A stretch of DNA of 64,000 nt from Gigaspora margarita (GCA_009809945.1 WTPW01000370.1:138561-202560); one strand, 5' to 3'. Shown: positions 34,771 through 48,020, counted from the stretch's first letter. The notes: generated by a model from the letters alone, not told the origin. Numbers and translations are program-made.

Positions 34771-37189
34771 AAGATAACATGACAATTGATAATTGTCCAA
34801 CTATAAATTGATTATTATAAAGTTGCTAGAATCAATTGCTATGTGAAAAACCAGATATTGTATTTAGTAGTATATTATATTAAAATTATTACCTGAAGAA
34901 TCATCCATTTAAATAATCTCTAATTCATCACCTTCTCATAATATACCTCTTTTTAATGAATTTCTTATTTTGGAATGATTTGTAGCATAGTGGGTAATTA
35001 AAGCTCCAATCAATAGATGAGAGATTGAAGCTCCTATACAAATTAAAGATATATAAGGGTGTAGTTTCAGTCAATAAAAGATAGTTGATAATTGTTAATA
35101 GTACAGTATTTAGTACTATTGTATAATCTGATGTATTGGTTTATATTAATAAAGAGAAACCCTATAATCTATAATTATTGGGCTGGAGCAGAGAGAAGTG
35201 AAGTGGAGACCTTAAAGCTGTACACATAGAAATCTTATTGATGTCCAGCTCCCATCCCTGTAATACATAATGATAAAAATTTTGCAATCTCCTGTAGAAC
35301 CTTTAATCAGCAATTCAATCATTAAATTGAAAATAAAAAAAAAATGATTAATAAACCAATTAAGGGTTTGATATATTTAAATTGACATAAAAGCAATAAA
35401 TTACTAAACTGATTAAAACTCTATATATTGAAAATGAAAACCACAAAAGAATTTATTGTCTGAAAAAAAGGTCATGCTTGAAGAAAATTACTTCGATAAC
35501 ACTTGAAAAATAGTTAAGTTATCAAAATAATGAATCAACAAAATGGCAAGATTAGTGCAAACAAAATACTATTAGTGAAAAAGAGAAAATGACAAACAAA
35601 CAAATAATAAAATTAAATATCTAAACATAATATTTATTTACTACTGCACTAGAGTCTTATTATAAATTTGCAAATTTTATTGTTTTTTTTTATTTTTTTC
35701 AGAAATAGAAACCTCTCGCCTACCAACTTCTGATGATGATAAAAAAGTTTTGCGATGCAGTTTTTGCACTTGAATTCTATTTTAATATTTGTAAAATTTT
35801 TCCTACTATTGTATTAGTAGGTACATATAACTGGATTATGTAGTAGATGCAGTAAAATAAACTAATACAAAAAATGTTTCAAACATGTAATAATACCAAT
35901 AACAAAAAATTACAAAATTAAAATAAATTATATTTTTTAAAGAAAAAATTTAACTATATTAACTGTTTATAAACTTCAAGGTGGACAGCTTGAATACTGA
36001 GAAATGTACAACTTTTCTCAATACATTTTAAAAATGCATTACCAAGTTACTTCCGAATCCTTCTATGATTGATACTTTGATTGTTTGAAAATCTGGAGAT
36101 CTTACTTCATTTCAAAAATTTAAAGTTAAATGTTCGAAAATATTAACATGGTTATAATGCTTTAAAGTAATAACTATTTTTATTTTTCATCAAAATTGAC
36201 CAAGATATTCTACAAACTCTTCCAGAAAATGATCAATTGTGTACTGTATATAGCAACTATTTAACTGTTAAAGAGAATTCTAATAATGCTTTTATACCTC
36301 TGAAGACTATGTTAAACATTTTTTCATATCTAAATCAGGTTCTAAAGAAATTAAAGTCACAATATCTATTGAAGTTAATTATATAAATCAGAGTACTAAT
36401 TTATAATGTTTTAAAAAATTTAGAATCTAATATATAAGGCCTCAGCCCTATAAAACACTGCCATTTTATTGCAAGTATATGTTAGTTTATTAATTTAAAC
36501 TATTTACTCTTAATTACTATTTGTTTACAATTGAAGCTAAATTTGTTCAAGACCCTATAAGCTTTCCTACTGGTCATAGCATTGGATAAATTGATAATGA
36601 ATTAATCCGGATTAGAACTTTATCCATAACAAATTACTTAAAGACCAGAAAACAAAACTGATAAACTAAAATATAAAGAACTTATTCATGTCCATAATCA
36701 TTATTCTTTTATTACTACTAAATATTACAACACGAATTTCAAAATTAATAGGAAACTAACCTCTTAAATTAAACCAAAATTCTAACAAAACCTACTAAAT
36801 CTAAATTAAATCTCATTATTGCAATAAAATGGAAAAGAATCACTACACAATAAAATAGAAATCAAAAACCAAAGTGCTTATTACTGTAATTTGCAGCAAA
36901 GATTACCCCCAGGTCTCTTACATTCCTATGCTCTAAAAATTGATTAGTACCCCTTGTAACTATCAATTGACAATGGATGGATACTTTAACAAGGGAGGTA
37001 ATATTTGCTGAAAATTATGGTAGCATTTTAGAATAATAATACTACAAGACTAAATCAACTATAATATAAAAATATATATAAACAAACTCCCAATGCATGA
37101 GCAGGTGCATTACTTGTTACACAATATAAATATTGAATCTACCAATATCAACATCATTATTTCTATGATCGTCTGATTTATGCAAGTTA
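34771..37189. other. 2.4-kb gene-free region
   Basis: Very A+T-rich. No gene, RNA gene or complete element seen. A slightly less A+T-rich part at 35180-35270 has no motif that I recognise. Confidence 0.5.
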
Positions 37190-37500
37190 CATGTACAACC
37201 TACTGTCATAGTTAGTAATATTCTTGTTGACTACAATGCATTATAAAAAATAAATATATATTAAAACTTACTTAAACTCTCATCATTGTTACTGTCGTAG
37301 TTGGTAACATTTATATTGACTACAATATATATATGTTAAATAACAGTATCATCAAACTTATAAGAAAATATACATACAGCATATCATAAACTTAACTTAC
37401 CTGCACTAATTAAACTTTCATCATTGCAACAGCCATTATTTATATTAACTACAATATCAATATTAAATAAAAGTAACATCAAACTGCTTATAAGTAAAAA
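37190..37500. repeat. ~115-125-bp diverged tandem repeat, three units
   Basis: Each unit has a CTCATCATTG/TTTCATCATTG word, then GT(A)AC, GTAGTTGGTAACATTTATAT or a variant, TTGACTACAATATA and an ATTAAA-rich end. Units are about 20-30% diverged by eye. Confidence 0.65.
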
Positions 37501-37714
37501 GAAAAAAAATCCTAAACTGGTAAAGCTCTTGTCACTGAAAATGTTATTTGTCCTATAGATAAAATTATTAATAAGATCTATAAATATACAATTTTTTTAT
37601 GAATTAAATTGGCATGATGTTTATGTTATTTTAATAACAGGTTTTTATAATCATCAATGATAGATTATCTACAGAATGAACACGTAATTCAGGTTATTGT
37701 TTTTAATTTAAAAT

Positions 37715-37975
37715 CTTTGATTATTAATTGTCATAGATAATTATGAAATCGGATGATGACAAAATTTGGATATGTTTTATATACGATTTTTAAAATTTTT
37801 TAGGGCCTTTTTTGTCTGCTTTTTTTTATAGTTGAGTTAGGATTTAGAATTAGGGTTATTAATAAAAGAGTATAGATAGATTTTAGTAGGGCTTATATTT
37901 TCAAATTAAGACCCAAAATTTCACTATCATCTGATTTAATGATCATTCACGACATTAATTGTAATCAAATATAAG
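37715..37975. mobile_element. Inverted-repeat MITE, ~260 bp
   Basis: The left end (TTTGATTATTAATTGTCATA, then GAAATCGGATGATGACAAAA) pairs with the right end (its complement, with ATCATCTGATTTAATGATCA and TTAATTGTAATCAAA). No coding content. Confidence 0.65.
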
Positions 37976-38004
37976 CAGTTATGATTTAGAAATTACTGTA
38001 CTAA

Positions 38005-38268
38005 TCATTGGATTCCTTTATAATACAAAATCAATGATATATAATTCCATATCACTAAAGAATCATCTATGCACATAGATAAAATTTTCAACATAGAACC
38101 AACTGCATGCATATTTAAATAAAATACTAGAAACTGAACCAAATAATACAAATGTTTTAAGTAATTGTGGAATAACCTTGGATCAATGTTATTCCATTGA
38201 GCAATCAGATCAAAATAGCGAAACTTTTCCAAGTTATTAAGATAATACAAATGTACATATAAATTCAT
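38005..38268 (-). CDS. Unrecognised 87-residue open frame
   Basis: The frame MNLYVHLYYLNNLEKFRYFD...LYYKGIQ is open and rich in aromatic and hydrophobic residues, but A+T-rich DNA gives such composition by chance. No family motif, no repeat, and no neighbour suggesting a role. It may be a chance frame or a leftover of a larger gene. Confidence 0.15.
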   Translation of the reverse strand: MNLYVHLYYLNNLEKFRYFDLIAQWNNIDPRLFHNYLKHLYYLVQFLVFYLNMHAVGSMLKILSMCIDDSLVIWNYISLILYYKGIQ

Positions 38269-38494
38269 TTGAAATTACAACCTTATTTACCTTATATAAT
38301 AAATTCAAATATTTCAACACAAATCTATAACATCTTGAGAATATAAGAACCAAAGTATATGAATGTTTTCAGCAAAAAAAAAATTTCTTGAGCCATTAGA
38401 ATTTTATGAGAAAATTATCGAAAAACACTAGTACAAGCAAAGGTCAAAAAGGCGCTTCAACCTAGGTTCTTTCTTTTAATGGATATGAATTGAA

Positions 38495-39350
38495 GGAACT
38501 TTGCAAGAAAACCATTCTTCTTTGAATTGTAATATAAATAATCTTGGATTAGAAGGAGGAAAAGCATAGCCATGCTGACTTTTTTGGATCTAAGTTTTAA
38601 TAACTTTGGATAATGAACTCAGACAAGAATGAGAAAAAGCTTTAAATACTTTACAAGAACACTACTCTGACTTCTTTGGGCCTTGGTGATTATGAACTAG
38701 GATCAGAAAATGGAAAAACATTAGCAGTTGCTCTTTTCAAGAACTCTACGTTGAAATATTTGGATCTTTATTATAGCCAACTTAGAACAGAAAAGGAAAA
38801 GCATTAGCAAATGCACTTTGCAAGAACGCAATGCTAACTTTTTTGAACTTTACTGAAAATAATCTTGGATCAGAAGAAGGAAAAGCATTAGTATATGTAC
38901 TTGACAAGAATGTCACACTGATTTCTTTAGATATTTATTTGTGAATGAATTTGGATCAGAATTAAAAGCATTAGCATATGCATTTGTAAGAACACCATGC
39001 TGACTTCTTTGAGTCTTGATTGGAATAATTTTGGATCAAAGGAGGAAAAACATTAGCAGATGCACTTTGCAAGAACAATTACTTGAGAGATTTGGATCTT
39101 GGTTTGAATAAATTTGGATCAAATGAGGAAAACATTGGAAGATCACCACATTAACTTTGAATCTATATTGCAATAAACTTGTATTAGAAGGAGGAAAGGC
39201 ATTAGAAAATACACTTTGCAGGAACATCACGTTAACTGCTTTGCTTCTTCATAATTATGATCTGAATCGGAGGTAGAAAAAGCAATAGTAAATGCATTTT
39301 GCAAGAACACTACCTTAACTTTTTGAATCTTACAGTAATGATATTGATTT
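38495..39350 (+). pseudogene. Dead LRR (RNI-like) gene copy
   Basis: About ten 84-bp LRR units related to the gene at 819-2639 can be followed: AATCTTGGATTAGAAGGAGG, GCATTAGCAAATGCACTTTGC, AAGAACACTACTCTGACTTC and similar words recur in order. Many small indels and stops break every frame, and no F-box-like head is found upstream. The decay is uniform along the array, as expected for an old unselected copy. The 64-residue frame on the opposite strand is a shadow of the repeats. Confidence 0.88.
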
Positions 39351-39591
39351 TAAATTAAAATCAATCAATTCAAATATTAACCAATACAATAAAAAACATA
39401 TAGTTAATGGTGCAAAGCAGCCAATGACAATAGCTATAAGTAAAGCAAATCATCAAATTAGAGAGGTGATATATATTTTTTTTTAGCTGTACTCATGATA
39501 AATATTTTCTAAATATCTTTTATTGGTATCGCTTTGCTTACAATTCTTAGTTGATCATATACAGTTTATATTATGATAATACATTGCATCA

Positions 39592-39800
39592 AATTTATGA
39601 AATTAGAGTATTTTGACTAATTATAAAGTGCGTCATTTATTATTGTTTTTTGACATTTCTTATTGTAAAATTATATAGATAGTGTCTAACCCATCTTCCG
39701 TGAAAAGATGATGATGGGTTAGGCATTATCTATATGATTTTACAATAAAAATATCAAAAAACAAATGGTGACATTAGTCAAATACTTAATTTCATAAATT
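39592..39800. mobile_element. Foldback MITE, ~209 bp
   Basis: The two halves are near-complementary from the ends AATTTATGAAATTA / TAATTTCATAAATT to the centre near 39700 (TAACCCATC...GATGGGTTA). No coding content. Confidence 0.85.
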
Positions 39801-40559
39801 CAATATGACATATTTTGAAAAGAATATTCTTTAACAATTTATACAATATTTAAAGTATATATATACAGTATCAGCTGAAAACTGAGTAATCCTATTTATA
39901 CAATAATATGCTATTGTTCTGAATTCATGGTCATTTCACTGACTTTTAATGATACCCATCAATTTTTTAACTAGTTTAACTAGCTCAACACTAACTAAGT
40001 TTAAAATACATTTTATTAGTGATTATAGTATTAGAGTAGCTGCATAACACAGTTGCACTAAAACCAAAAATGTTATACAAATACATTTAAAAAGAAATAG
40101 AACTTATCTATATTATTCTATTTTATAATTAAAATTATAATATATTGTTGTATAATTCACATCTTTTTCTTTATTCAGTAATTCTTTTATTATTTCATTT
40201 TAGCTACTTTATTGTTAATAATAATTGTACTTAACATTACTTATATCATATATTGTTATCTTTTTATACACAGCTTTTATTTATTTTAAACCATGTTGTT
40301 GACAAGAGGGAGATTTGGATTACACAAAATAATTATAACATGTAGTGCACAGGTACAAAACTAGATAAAAAAATTGAAAGAAAATAAAAATGCAATCAGG
40401 CTATCTAGCATATTAGTTGCAGCAATTAAATGCTATAAATTAATATATAATCTGACAACAAAAACAGGATAAAATTTATTAATTAAGTCTGCCTACTATT
40501 ACGTAAATAATAATAATTAATCATAAACAAATAATATTATGTATTTTTTGAAATAGATA
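39801..40559. other. Gene-free spacer
   Basis: A+T-rich; nothing recognised. Confidence 0.5.
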
Positions 40560-42560
40560 CGTGAATCTACATCCATATTATTATTCTCACTTAGGTTTTT
40601 TATCAAATATTATGAGCTTTATTAAATATTTATATACTGTGATCATAGCAATTTTATGTTCACATGGTTATACTCACGTGATGAAGCATAAATGAAGATT
40701 GAAAGCACTATAATGCACTATATTTGGTGCATTTGGCTTAAATAAATAAGTAGCAAGTTCAAGCCCATTTTATAGTGTACCACATTCAACTCACTACACA
40801 TTACAATGAGTAAGGTGCTAGATGCGAAGAGAACAAGTGAACAAAACAGCGAAGTAAGCAACCACTGAGATTCACTATTTACTCTTTATAATTGATTCAC
40901 CAACTCTATGAAAAAAGTTTATCTAAAAAATATACAGTGTATAGAAAATATATACTGTATTCCTCCAAAAATAAGCACCCTTTTTTTACTATAGAGTGCT
41001 TATTTTTGGGTATAATCTCAACTAATAATTTGAATGATTTGATATTTAGTTGCTTATTTCTATAATATAAGGAGTGCTTATTTTTGGGTATATATGAATT
41101 ATAGGAGGTGCTTATTTTTAAAGTGCTTATATTTGGAAGAATACAGCAGTAAGTTGCAGTTTTTGTATATTTTCTTAATATTTTATACATTTACTATATA
41201 CAGCTAAAAAATGAGAGTTGTAATATTTTGTGGTGTTTTCTACTATGTTTATGTATATTTTAGAATTTTCTATATGTTTACTATATATTTACTATGTTTT
41301 CTACATGGTTTTTTCATAGGGCAATTTCAATATGCATATCTATAATCTCTATTATACACGATTTGTAATGTGCCATTTATATGATACCTGATAAATTTTA
41401 GTGTACAATATGTACAGTACGTACTTATGTATAGTTCTTTTTTCACATCTGATTGGCAAAGGTGATTGACAAAAATTTTAGTATAAAGTACCATTTTTAC
41501 TATGTAATATACCTGGGTATGATTTAATTACACATAGTAAAAAATTTGATTTGTACCCCAGATATTTTGTATAGTAGGACATGGGTGTCTTGTAATGAGC
41601 ATATATTAGCCCATAAGTAAAAAAACTATTATTAGTAAATTGGCCTTTGATTTGTACTTGGGGCTCTTACAAAATACTACAACAAATAGCCTTGAAATAT
41701 ACCTGGTACAAATTAATGGGGGTACTGATCAAAGGGGGTAGCTTCCATGATAAAATATGGTATATACAGTATGCATTGTATAGTATATGTAGTACTGTAT
41801 GCAGCATATCACTACACATGATCATATACATAGCTATTTCATAATAAACCTCTATTCATATAAGCCACAAATCTGGTTATTCACACAATAATAGCCTAAC
41901 ATAACTTTTTCAATGCATAGAGCTATTATTCTCATTCAGATGTTTTATTAAACATCATTATGGAGATACATATAGGAGTGGTGCTCCACTTTATTACTTA
42001 TCTTCTATTATAATATACTTGTGTTCTTTTGTTAATTTTACTATGTTTACATAATCTATTAGCTTGTCACTATATGTTCACTATGTGCTCATGTGATGAA
42101 GTACAAAATGAGGATTGGAAGTACAGGCCCATGCTATAGTGTAGAGCATTCTACTTTTTTTACATTTTACTTAATTTTTTTCAAATGCTGCGGTGGTGTA
42201 CTCAACTTACATGCATGCAGGATGCAACATCTTTGAAGGGAGAGTGTGGTGGACCAATTACAAAGAAGCCAAATCATAATTGGGTAATGAAAAGAGCAAG
42301 TAAACAAGCAAAGTAAGAAAGCACTAAACTTCCCAATTATGCCCACATGTCTTTATTACCTGTGCCTACCTGCATGTCTATAAATCACATGCATTTCTAT
42401 AATCTCACAAAATCGTATGCATATCCATTGTCTTGCCATACAAGCCTTAATTCATATAAGCAACAAAAGGGTGATCCTCACTCTAATAACCCTAGTGTAC
42501 TTCATCAACACATATGGCTATTTACTAACAACCACTTTATAAACAATTAAGTCATAAGCA
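40560..42560 (+). repeat. Diverged direct duplication with possible LTR-like sequence
   Basis: 40560-40870 and 41935-42330 share words in the same order (ATTATTCTCA, GTGATGAAG, TGAAGATTGAAAGCAC or variants, AAGAGAACAAGTGAACAAA). 41840-41920 and 42440-42500 share TTCATATAAGCAACAAA-type words. In the second copy a purine-rich GAAGGGAGAG directly precedes TGTGGTGG at 42249, the arrangement expected at the start of a 3' LTR. An old copia-like LTR remnant is possible, but no internal genes are seen, so the family call is weak. Confidence 0.4.
40952..41151. mobile_element. Inverted-repeat MITE with GTGCTTATTTTTGG motifs
   Basis: The ends TACTGTATTCCTCCAAAAAT and the complement of ATTTGGAAGAATACAGCAGTA face each other. 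The motif AAAAATAAGCAC/GTGCTTATTTTT occurs five times inside in both directions. Related words occur at 48988 and 51509-51545. Confidence 0.7.
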
Positions 42561-43515
42561 ATTAATTTACAGACAAGACTACTTTTACAGACAGTTAATT
42601 CACAAACAAATTCATTTTGTAGATATGTTTCAATAATTTTTTTTTATAAATTGTACTAATTATAAATTTAAATACCTAACTGACAACAGCAAGAATTAAT
42701 TTGTTTGTGAAATCAGATGTCAGTGAAATAATTATCTATTATGATAAGCAAACTTATCAGTGAATTAATCAGCTATCCGTATTATTGTGGTTTGCAAAAT
42801 TATGCGAAATTTACAATTAAATCTTAAGGCATAATACGATACTAGCATTACCCAGTGTAATACTTGTCCATATCAAAAATTTAATGTATTTAAATAAGAT
42901 CATTATTTTATTAATATTTCATCGTTTATTATATTTATTTAATAGGCTTATATAAATCAATTGCGCTTTAAACTTATAATAATAATTATTATACAAGTTA
43001 AAGAATTATACTCAAGGTCTCTGACTATGCAAGTTGTAGAAACTATTTCAGCTTAGCTGATAGTATTTCGGCACTGATTTTTTAATGAGATTGCCACATC
43101 AAAATTCAATGCCAAAATGTATTTGTCAAAACCGAAAGTATCTATACATGTATAAGTCTAATACAATTTGAAAGTTTACTTTAAATTTCATATTCCCCTG
43201 CTTCTGGTTTGCACAACTGAGTTGCGCAACTACTTATTTAACAATCATATATGTACTTACATACGAACATGATCACTACACAAGTGACTACATAACACAA
43301 ATAATGAGATGATTCATAACACCAATAAAATAATCACAAGTATGATATGAGGTACGATACTGATTGGTAATTTATATCATCGAAAAAACTACATGCAGTA
43401 AATATATATTCATTGGATGCACACCAGCCAAATAAGGCTGGACCAAATTTATTAGAAATGCTTTATTGATATTAGCAGTATATATATACATCAGTTCTAT
43501 CGATGTATAATTAAA
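42561..43515. other. Gene-free spacer
   Basis: A+T-rich, nothing recognised. Confidence 0.45.
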
Positions 43516-43517
43516 AT

Positions 43518-44590
43518 TAGCGATGCGAAGCATCAGCCAGTGGTTTCCTACCTGCATAAAGCAGGCTATTAATCAGGATTTTTTTTAGTAGGAGAATTTG
43601 CGATGTTTAGCATCAGCCAGTAGTTTCCCACCTGCATAAAGCAGGCAGGCCATATTTACAAAGGATTTGCATTTATTGCGAAATGGCAGTATTCATTAGG
43701 TGGGTGGGATCGGGTGCGAAGCCTGGAATGTGTTCTCCGAATGCAAGTGAGGCTTTTGCTTTCAATCTCGCCTCTTTATATTGTATATTACTACAGTGCA
43801 ATTCTTTGCTAGCATTGATGCAAATATTTTGCCGATCATTTGTTGCGATCCAGTTTTTTCCACCCAGTTGGTGTTCCTGCAGCCACACGTGAGATGTTTA
43901 GCACCAGCTGGTGTTTCCCACCTGCATAAAGCAGGCCGGCCATATTTACAAAGGATTTGCATTTATTGCGAAAATGGCAGTATTCACTAGGCGGGTGGGA
44001 TCGGGTGTGAAGCCTGGAATGTGTTCTCCGAATGCAAGTGAGGCTTTTGCTTTCAATCCTGCCTCTTTATATTTTATATTACTACAGTGTTAGCATTGGA
44101 ATTTTACAGGAGGGCCCCCAAAATTCCAGGTTGGATGCGTTGGATCTAGGTCGGCGTTTAGCCCAAGTTGTTAGCAGGTTCTATAGCAAAATTATCAGCT
44201 GGGCATTTTTTACTTAATGATTGGATCTGATTTATTAGTAAAATTTTTTATGATCTTGGGACAAGATTTTTACAGGGCTGTCCCCAAATTTCCGGGTCGG
44301 ATGCGTCGGATCTAGATCGGCGTCTAGCCCTACTTGTTAGCAGGTTCTATAGCAAAATCATCAGCTGGGCATTTTTTACTTAATGAATGGGTATGATTTA
44401 TTAGTAAAATTTTTTATGATCTTGGGGCAAAATTGATCGATTCCGATCCAGCCGACCATGATTCCGATATACTCCGAAGTATTCCGACCCTGAATTTTTG
44501 GGACGCCCCTGGCAAATATTTTGCCGATCATTTGTTGCGATCCAGTTTTCCACCCAGTTGGTGTTACTGCAGCCACACGTGAAGGCGCAA
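43518..44590 (+). repeat. ~290-bp tandem repeat, two units plus a partial, one unit interrupted
   Basis: Unit 1 (about 43602-43890) and unit 2 (about 43891-44590 without its insertion) share TTTAGCATCAGCCAG, CCCACCTGCATAAAGCAGGC, GGATTTGCATTTATTGCG, GGGATCGGGTG, GTGTTCTCCGAATGCAAG and CCCAGTTGGTGTT, then GCAGCCACACGTGA. A short partial unit lies at 43518-43600. They are distinctly less A+T-rich than the surroundings. Unit 2 carries the inserted element at 44107-44511. Several open frames on both strands in the units have no motif and are probably chance. Confidence 0.85.
44107..44511. mobile_element. Two nested/tandem copies of the TA-inserting MITE seen at 13187
   Basis: A first left end CAGGAGGGCCCCCAAAATTC at 44107 is followed after ~165 bp by a second left end CAGGGCTGTCCCCAAATTTC at 44273 (preceded by TA). 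One right end, TTTTTGGGACGCCCCTG, stands at 44511. Both share the GCAGGTTCTATAGCAAAAT and CAGCTGGGCATTTTTTACTT interior. The simplest history is insertion of one copy into a sister copy. Confidence 0.82.
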
Positions 44591-44828
44591 GCAACTCGAA
44601 TTCACGAAATAGGAAATATTACGTTGAAACTTCTGATTGGTAAGTAGAGTGACGGAGGTTTGTGCTTTAATATAATAAAATAGATTATATCTCAGAGTAG
44701 CACAAATATCAAATCCGGTCACGAATAAACGGTATACTGTATTACACCACACAGTGCATAAACATGTGAAATCGTAGATTTTTAACGTCCAATCAAATGC
44801 AAGATTTTGCGAACTATCATTCTAGATG
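44591..44828. other. Spacer
   Basis: No gene seen. Confidence 0.4.
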
Positions 44829-44962
44829 GCAGGTAACCATACACTCCGTTAATTTGCATGACTACGTTCCTGGTATGACTACGTTCCTGGTACACTCCGT
44901 CAATTTGCATGACTACGTTCCTGGTACACTCCGTCAATTTGCATGACTACGTTCCTGGTACA
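44829..44962. repeat. 34-bp tandem repeat with CGTTCCTGGTA
   Basis: The unit ACACTCCGTCAATTTGCATG + ACTACGTTCCTGGT occurs three times, plus one shortened ATGACTACGTTCCTGGT. Units are nearly identical, so the array is young. The word is the complement of the CCAGGAAC motif found at 5221, 5344 and 12433. Confidence 0.9.
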
Positions 44963-46035
44963 TTTTTTCAAATTATAATATATTTTAAATTTCATGAATG
45001 AAAGGCTGTCTAAATTTCAATTAAAAGTTGGATCTAAGCAGAATTTATTAATATAAACCACACTTAATATATTGTGATTGGTTTGTGTAGTAAGGTTTTC
45101 TCTTGCAAAAACTTCAAAAAATTAATTTGTTTAAATATGCAGTAATCAAAATTGATATGTGTACGTATGGTATGTACATCTTAAAATCCAGACTTCATTC
45201 ATTTCATGATTCATGCAATGATGTCATTCGTTTACTAGCATTAACAAAATCGGCCTAAACTATCCTAATACTAACTTTAACTTGGGCCGAATGATTAATC
45301 ATATGGTGTGATAAACACGAAGGTATCACTGAGTTAACAGTTCTTGAAACTAAAACGGAATTTAACCCTATAAAAAAATGATAAAAAAATGCACCCAAAA
45401 AATTATATTTTTCGGTGGTTTGTCTATTCTACACTATACAAATTTCATTTTGATCTGATTCTCATTACGAGCAGTCAGTTTATACGTAAAGTAGACAATA
45501 GCGTATACTTGTCTGGTGCATGAACCAGCTGAACAAGACACGAAATTTCTGCGCGAGTCATAATCCAACCTGATCAAAGCACTTAACCTTATAGAAATAA
45601 GATGTCGATAATTGTTTTTTTTTTTATATGTTCGGTGATAGCCATTGAAGGCCAAAAGGCCTCTGCATATCTAACTATGCTAAATAAACCTTATGTATTC
45701 GAATATGCATACGAATAGCACCAAGGTAAAACCGGACTTCAGGATTTTTATAACTTACGAAACTCAATTATTCGGGTTTTCAAGAGTTGAGTCCGGATAG
45801 TTATAAGTTTAAAAGCTCAAATTAGAGTTTTCTTCTGGCGTTTCTCATGTAGCTATTAAAAAGCACTTACCATTTAGAGTGGCAATGATCTCTTACATAC
45901 CAAATGGTCGACATGTATAAGATGCTTGTGGGTGAATTCGTATAGTATGGTTTTCTATTTATTCACTAAATTTATGTGAATACTGTATAATAACTAAAAA
46001 TAAGATATATCGTGTAAAGATTAATGCTATAAACT
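44963..46035. other. Gene-free spacer with one dispersed repeat
   Basis: 45365-45470 resembles 18160-18250 (CCCTATAAAA, TATTTTTCGGTGGTTTGTC, TTTCATTTTGATCTGATT). No gene. Confidence 0.5.
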
Positions 46036-46037
46036 TA

Positions 46038-46220
46038 CAGTGCTTTCAACTGTGATCAGTGATTTTCATACATCTCACCGGAAATCAAAAATCTAGAAAA
46101 ATGCAAATCTTTGAGTAGTTAGAAATAATTTTTAGCAATCACAAATTGGAGTTTTTTCTAGATTTCTGATTTCTGTGTAATGCACGGAATTTTCTGACCT
46201 CAGTAATTTGAAAAGCACTG
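46038..46220. mobile_element. Tc1/mariner-type MITE, 183 bp, TA flanks
   Basis: Ends CAGTGCTTTCAA and TTGAAAAGCACTG are inverted repeats, flanked by TA at 46036-46037 and 46221-46222. The arms stay complementary inward (AAAATCTAGAAAAA/TTTTTTCTAGATTT). No coding frame. Confidence 0.85.
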
Positions 46221-46222
46221 TA

Positions 46223-48020
46223 AAGAATTTATTTTGAACATATAGATTAAAAATCTTTATATTAGCAATTAAATATGAATGAAATATGATTTAAAGATAT
46301 TGAAATTATCCATGAATTCAAATAGTTTATATTAAATACATACTTTGGTTAATAAAAGATATTTGTACTCATTGAAGATATACAATAGTAATAATATGGG
46401 TCACGTTATAGAACATACTAAATCGTATTGTTACTATTGCTTAATAGAACTGATAAGTAATATGCCAGTTTAACAACAATAGTTAACTTGGATTCAAGTT
46501 TTATATTGATCGTAACACTGGGCATTTGATAAGAGATACTAATTAATAATCGGTGTCGAAGTTATCACTTAATTAGATCGCAGTTTAATTTATTTATTTA
46601 ATCGCAATTTAATATATTGGAGGTGTAATTATTAAGTAATAATGATGAAAATATCATACGTTTATAATACGCATATTCAAAATAAACAACACGACAGTAA
46701 TAATTATTATTCTAAATCAATTATATCTAGGAAGAATCCGATTCTCATTATAAACCGTATAATCAAGAAATCGTGATCTGAAGCGTTATTAGAAGCATCA
46801 AAAGACCATGATTAATACATTAATGAATTATTTACATGTTTTTATTGCTTTGGTCTATGTCTAGTCGTCTTGAACTGGGCCTATACCCTATGCAAGGCTT
46901 TATCCCAAACCCACCTAACCTAGTTCTATACCATCGCCATATTTTCCTGGTTTATCTTACTTTCTATATTGTCATGACCCTTTCCAGCCCTTATGTTTAC
47001 TTTCGTTTTAAGATCTAATCCTTTTCGACTATACCTAATCCAAACAAATAAACTAATGACGAATTGAATATATATAATATTGGGCCAGAATTATACCACA
47101 ATAAGAGCTTCACAACATTCTTGTGATTTAAGGCTTACAACGTAATCATGATAAGTCACGGAGTTTCTAAAATCCGTGATAATATGTCCCATAATTAGTA
47201 GATATAATAAAAAGAGACAAGTTTAAATGTAAAATTATAACTTACTAATAATGACAATCAGGATTTAGTTTTTTCCCCATACAACCACAGTTAAGCTAAG
47301 GACAAGTTTTAGCGTTAGGCTAATTCGGTTAATTTTAGTAACAAATGATGTGATATTTTATCACGCTATTCTCACTCACCAGGATAACTGTCCCGATGAG
47401 GAATAAAACAAAAAAATGTGGCATGATTCATTGGTTTTATCTTGAAGTACCGATCTTTAACCACATTGGTAAGGTAAAAGACTATCGCGATGAAAAAAAA
47501 TCATCTTTTTTATTATAGGCTGTGTTAATTTGTTAAAATTTAATATCGACATTTAGCAATATGAATCGTCATTAGAATTGTTTCATTTAATGTAGTACTG
47601 GTGCATGATCACGATCACTAGTAAATTACATTGGGATTGATTTTTGAGAGCCTTTAAAAAGAAGATGTTCTTAAATAGATTGCAGATTTTCGAAATGCAT
47701 GACAATATTATAGTATTCATAATTTTTACTAGCTATCTTTTGTGCAAACCACGATAAATACGGTAATTATAAAATGATTTACAATCGTGAAATATGATCT
47801 TAATTATATAAAGGTTAAATTCCGCTAATCTTCACGATATCGCACAATCAATCAAACAAGACATTGTTAAATTATTTTAAATGTTTTCAATTAATAAATA
47901 GAAATTATATTCACCAGCTGAATCAAATTAAATAATAAACGAATAATAAGAATTATTCGGTAAACTCATATGATCATGAATTATTTCTTGTATTTTTTTT
48001 AATGTATCACGATGTAAATA
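46223..48020. other. 1.8-kb gene-free region
   Basis: Nothing recognised. A 60-residue frame at 46836-47018 has no motif. Confidence 0.5.

Noticed and set aside
43672-44217. Several frames on both strands in the 290-bp repeat
   Set aside because: Differently broken in the two units and partly running into the inserted MITE; no motif.
44829-44962. CRISPR-like array
   Set aside because: The units are contiguous with no unique spacers, and the organism is a eukaryote.
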